DNA from: DASXIW01 sp036497785
GTDB lineage: Bacteria > Pseudomonadota > Alphaproteobacteria > Acetobacterales > Acetobacteraceae
Assembly: GCA_036497785.1 (NCBI GenBank)
Contig: DASXIW010000047.1
Span: forward strand, 1 to 7,002
Direction of reading: 5' to 3'
Length of the DNA stretch: 7,002 bases
Under the pieces are notes generated by a model, which did no database searches, was not told the DNA's origin, and saw only the letters and a list, made by a program, of their open reading frames with translations. Position 1 is the first letter of the stretch, and the number at the start of each line of letters is the position of its first letter. Both the position numbers and the translations under genes were made by a program. Below, piece by piece: positions 5,793-7,002 of the stretch.

Positions 5793-7002
5793 ATGCAGCA
5801 ACTGAACACGGCGTCGGCGACCGAGCGTGTGGAAGGCGCGGTTTCCGTGCATTCCAGCCCCACCGCGTTGCGCATCACCGACATGCGACTGGCCGTGGTG
5901 GAGGGCCATTGCTTCTACCCCATCCTGCGGATCGACACGAACCAGGGCGTTTACGGGCTGGGCGAGGTGCGCGACGGCGGACATGTGGAGAACGCGCTGC
6001 AGTTCAAGCACATGCTGATCGGGCAAAACCCGTGCAACGTGGATTTTCTGTTCAAGACCATCAAGCGCTTCGGCAATTGGGGCCGCGAAGGGGGCGGCGT
6101 TTCCGGCATCGAGATCGCGCTGTGGGATCTGGTGGGGAAAATCTATGGCGTGCCCTGCTACCAGTTCCTCGGCGGCAAGCATCGCGACCGGGTGCGGCTG
6201 TATGGCGACACCCCTGCCCCGCGCCAGGCGACGCCGGAGGGGTACGCCAAAGCCGTGCGCGCCCGCATGGAAATGGGCCTGACCTTCATCAAGTTCGACG
6301 TGCGCGCCGATCTGTTCGAGACGATTCCGGGCGGGGCTGTCGGGCAGCCCACCAAATATGAATACCCCATGGCCCGGCTGTGGCGCGCGCCGGCCGCCGG
6401 GCGCGGCGCCAAGCTGAGCCAGCGCGGCATTGCCGCGGCGGTGGAGGTGGTCGCGGCGGTGCGGGCCGAGGTGGGCAATGCGGTTTGCCTGTGCATCGAC
6501 CATTTCGGCGAGGGTTACATGACCGCCGACGAGGCGATCCGCCTGGGCCGGGCGCTGGAGCCTTTCGATCTGGCTTGGATCGAGGACCCGGTGGCGTTCC
6601 ATGACATCGCCGGGCACAAGCTGGTCGCCGATGCGTTGCAGGTGCCGGTGGCGGGCGGCGAGGATCTGTATCTTTGGGACGGCTTCCGCGAGGCCATCGA
6701 GACCCGCGCCTTCGATGTGCTGCACCCCGATCTGCTGACCTCCGGTGGGATGCTGGAGACGAAGAACATCGCCGATTACGGCGAGCGTTACGGCCTGCCC
6801 ACCGCGCTGCATTGCGCGTCCTCACCGATCGGCTTCATGGCCAATGTGCATTGCGGCGCCGCGATTTCGAGCCTGGTGGCGGTGGAGCATCACGGGCTGG
6901 ACGTGCCGTTCTGGACCGATCTCGTGACCGGGCTCGACCCGGATTACATGGGCGAGGGCTATGTGAAGGTGCCGGAGGGGCCGGGGCTGGGCGTGGACCT
7001 GA
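5793..7002 (+). CDS. Mandelate racemase/muconate lactonizing enzyme-family protein (probable sugar-acid dehydratase), 3' truncated by window
   Basis: 403 codons are visible and the frame is still open at the window end, where GPGLGVDL resembles the usual C-terminus, so perhaps 10-30 residues are missing. A family N-terminal capping domain (about 25-135: YGLGEVRDGG; GVSGIEIALWDLVGK 102-116; FLGG 125-128) precedes a TIM-like barrel. Putative catalytic and metal residues can be followed in order: K167 and D169 in FIKFD, D236 in CIDHFGEG, E264 in WIEDP, E290 in GGED, D313 in HPDLLTSGG and H340 in ALHCASSP. This gives three acidic Mg2+ ligands, a Lys base on one face and a His-Asp dyad on the other, as in the mandelate racemase subgroup of the enolase superfamily. 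Such enzymes abstract the proton alpha to a carboxylate, most often to dehydrate an aldonic or aldaric acid. About 30 residues (178-209), between the K-x-D strand and the next helix, form an unusual Gly/Pro/Arg-rich loop. Substrate is not assignable; the divergent LacI regulator supports a carbohydrate role. Confidence 0.9.
   Translation, partial: MQQLNTASATERVEGAVSVHSSPTALRITDMRLAVVEGHCFYPILRIDTNQGVYGLGEVRDGGHVENALQFKHMLIGQNPCNVDFLFKTIKRFGNWGREGGGVSGIEIALWDLVGKIYGVPCYQFLGGKHRDRVRLYGDTPAPRQATPEGYAKAVRARMEMGLTFIKFDVRADLFETIPGGAVGQPTKYEYPMARLWRAPAAGRGAKLSQRGIAAAVEVVAAVRAEVGNAVCLCIDHFGEGYMTADEAIRLGRALEPFDLAWIEDPVAFHDIAGHKLVADALQVPVAGGEDLYLWDGFREAIETRAFDVLHPDLLTSGGMLETKNIADYGERYGLPTALHCASSPIGFMANVHCGAAISSLVAVEHHGLDVPFWTDLVTGLDPDYMGEGYVKVPEGPGLGVDL

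Noticed and set aside
5724..6812. A 362-codon open frame on the - strand opposite the enolase-superfamily gene.
   Set aside because: It is antisense to a gene with clear family motifs, its composition is His/Gln/Arg-rich with no recognisable domain, and such frames are common opposite GC-rich genes.

Overview
This is a GC-rich window with the codon bias (G or C at most third positions) of an alphaproteobacterium. The protein types suggest Rhodospirillales and perhaps Acetobacteraceae, but that is an inference from general resemblance. No rRNA, tRNA, CRISPR array, intact insertion sequence or phage gene was seen.

Layout from left to right. (1) The last 45 codons of an FMN-dependent NADH-azoreductase on the + strand, ending at 138. 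(2) On the - strand, 174-2362, the remains of a large membrane-bound PAS-domain sensor histidine kinase. It can only be read by crossing six reading-frame breaks, although its catalytic motifs are otherwise recognisable. A strong hairpin at 160-191 sits at its 3' end. (3) A 281-bp gap (2363-2643) holding an AT-rich stretch upstream of the kinase and two adjacent hairpins that look like a dispersed intergenic repeat. (4) A two-gene - strand operon: a TetR-family repressor (3946-4542), then 12 bp later a 12-helix MFS transporter (2644-3933). A 16-bp inverted repeat lies just upstream of the TetR start. (5) A LacI-family regulator on the - strand (4620-5654), divergent from a mandelate racemase/enolase-superfamily enzyme on the + strand (5793 to past the window end). 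They share a 138-bp control region.

How the genes fit together. The LacI gene and the enolase-superfamily gene form a textbook catabolic pair: a sugar-acid dehydratase-like enzyme whose synthesis a LacI regulator probably controls by sensing its substrate or a product. The TetR-MFS pair is a separate self-contained unit, probably for efflux or uptake of a small organic acid or other small molecule. Whether the transporter serves the neighbouring enzyme is not shown by the sequence. The azoreductase and the kinase remnant have no visible functional link to the rest.

I found no clear evidence of an undescribed multi-gene system. The points most worth a second look are the kinase with many frameshifts beside intact neighbours, the unassigned enolase-superfamily enzyme with a K-x-D motif and an extra loop, and the candidate operators.
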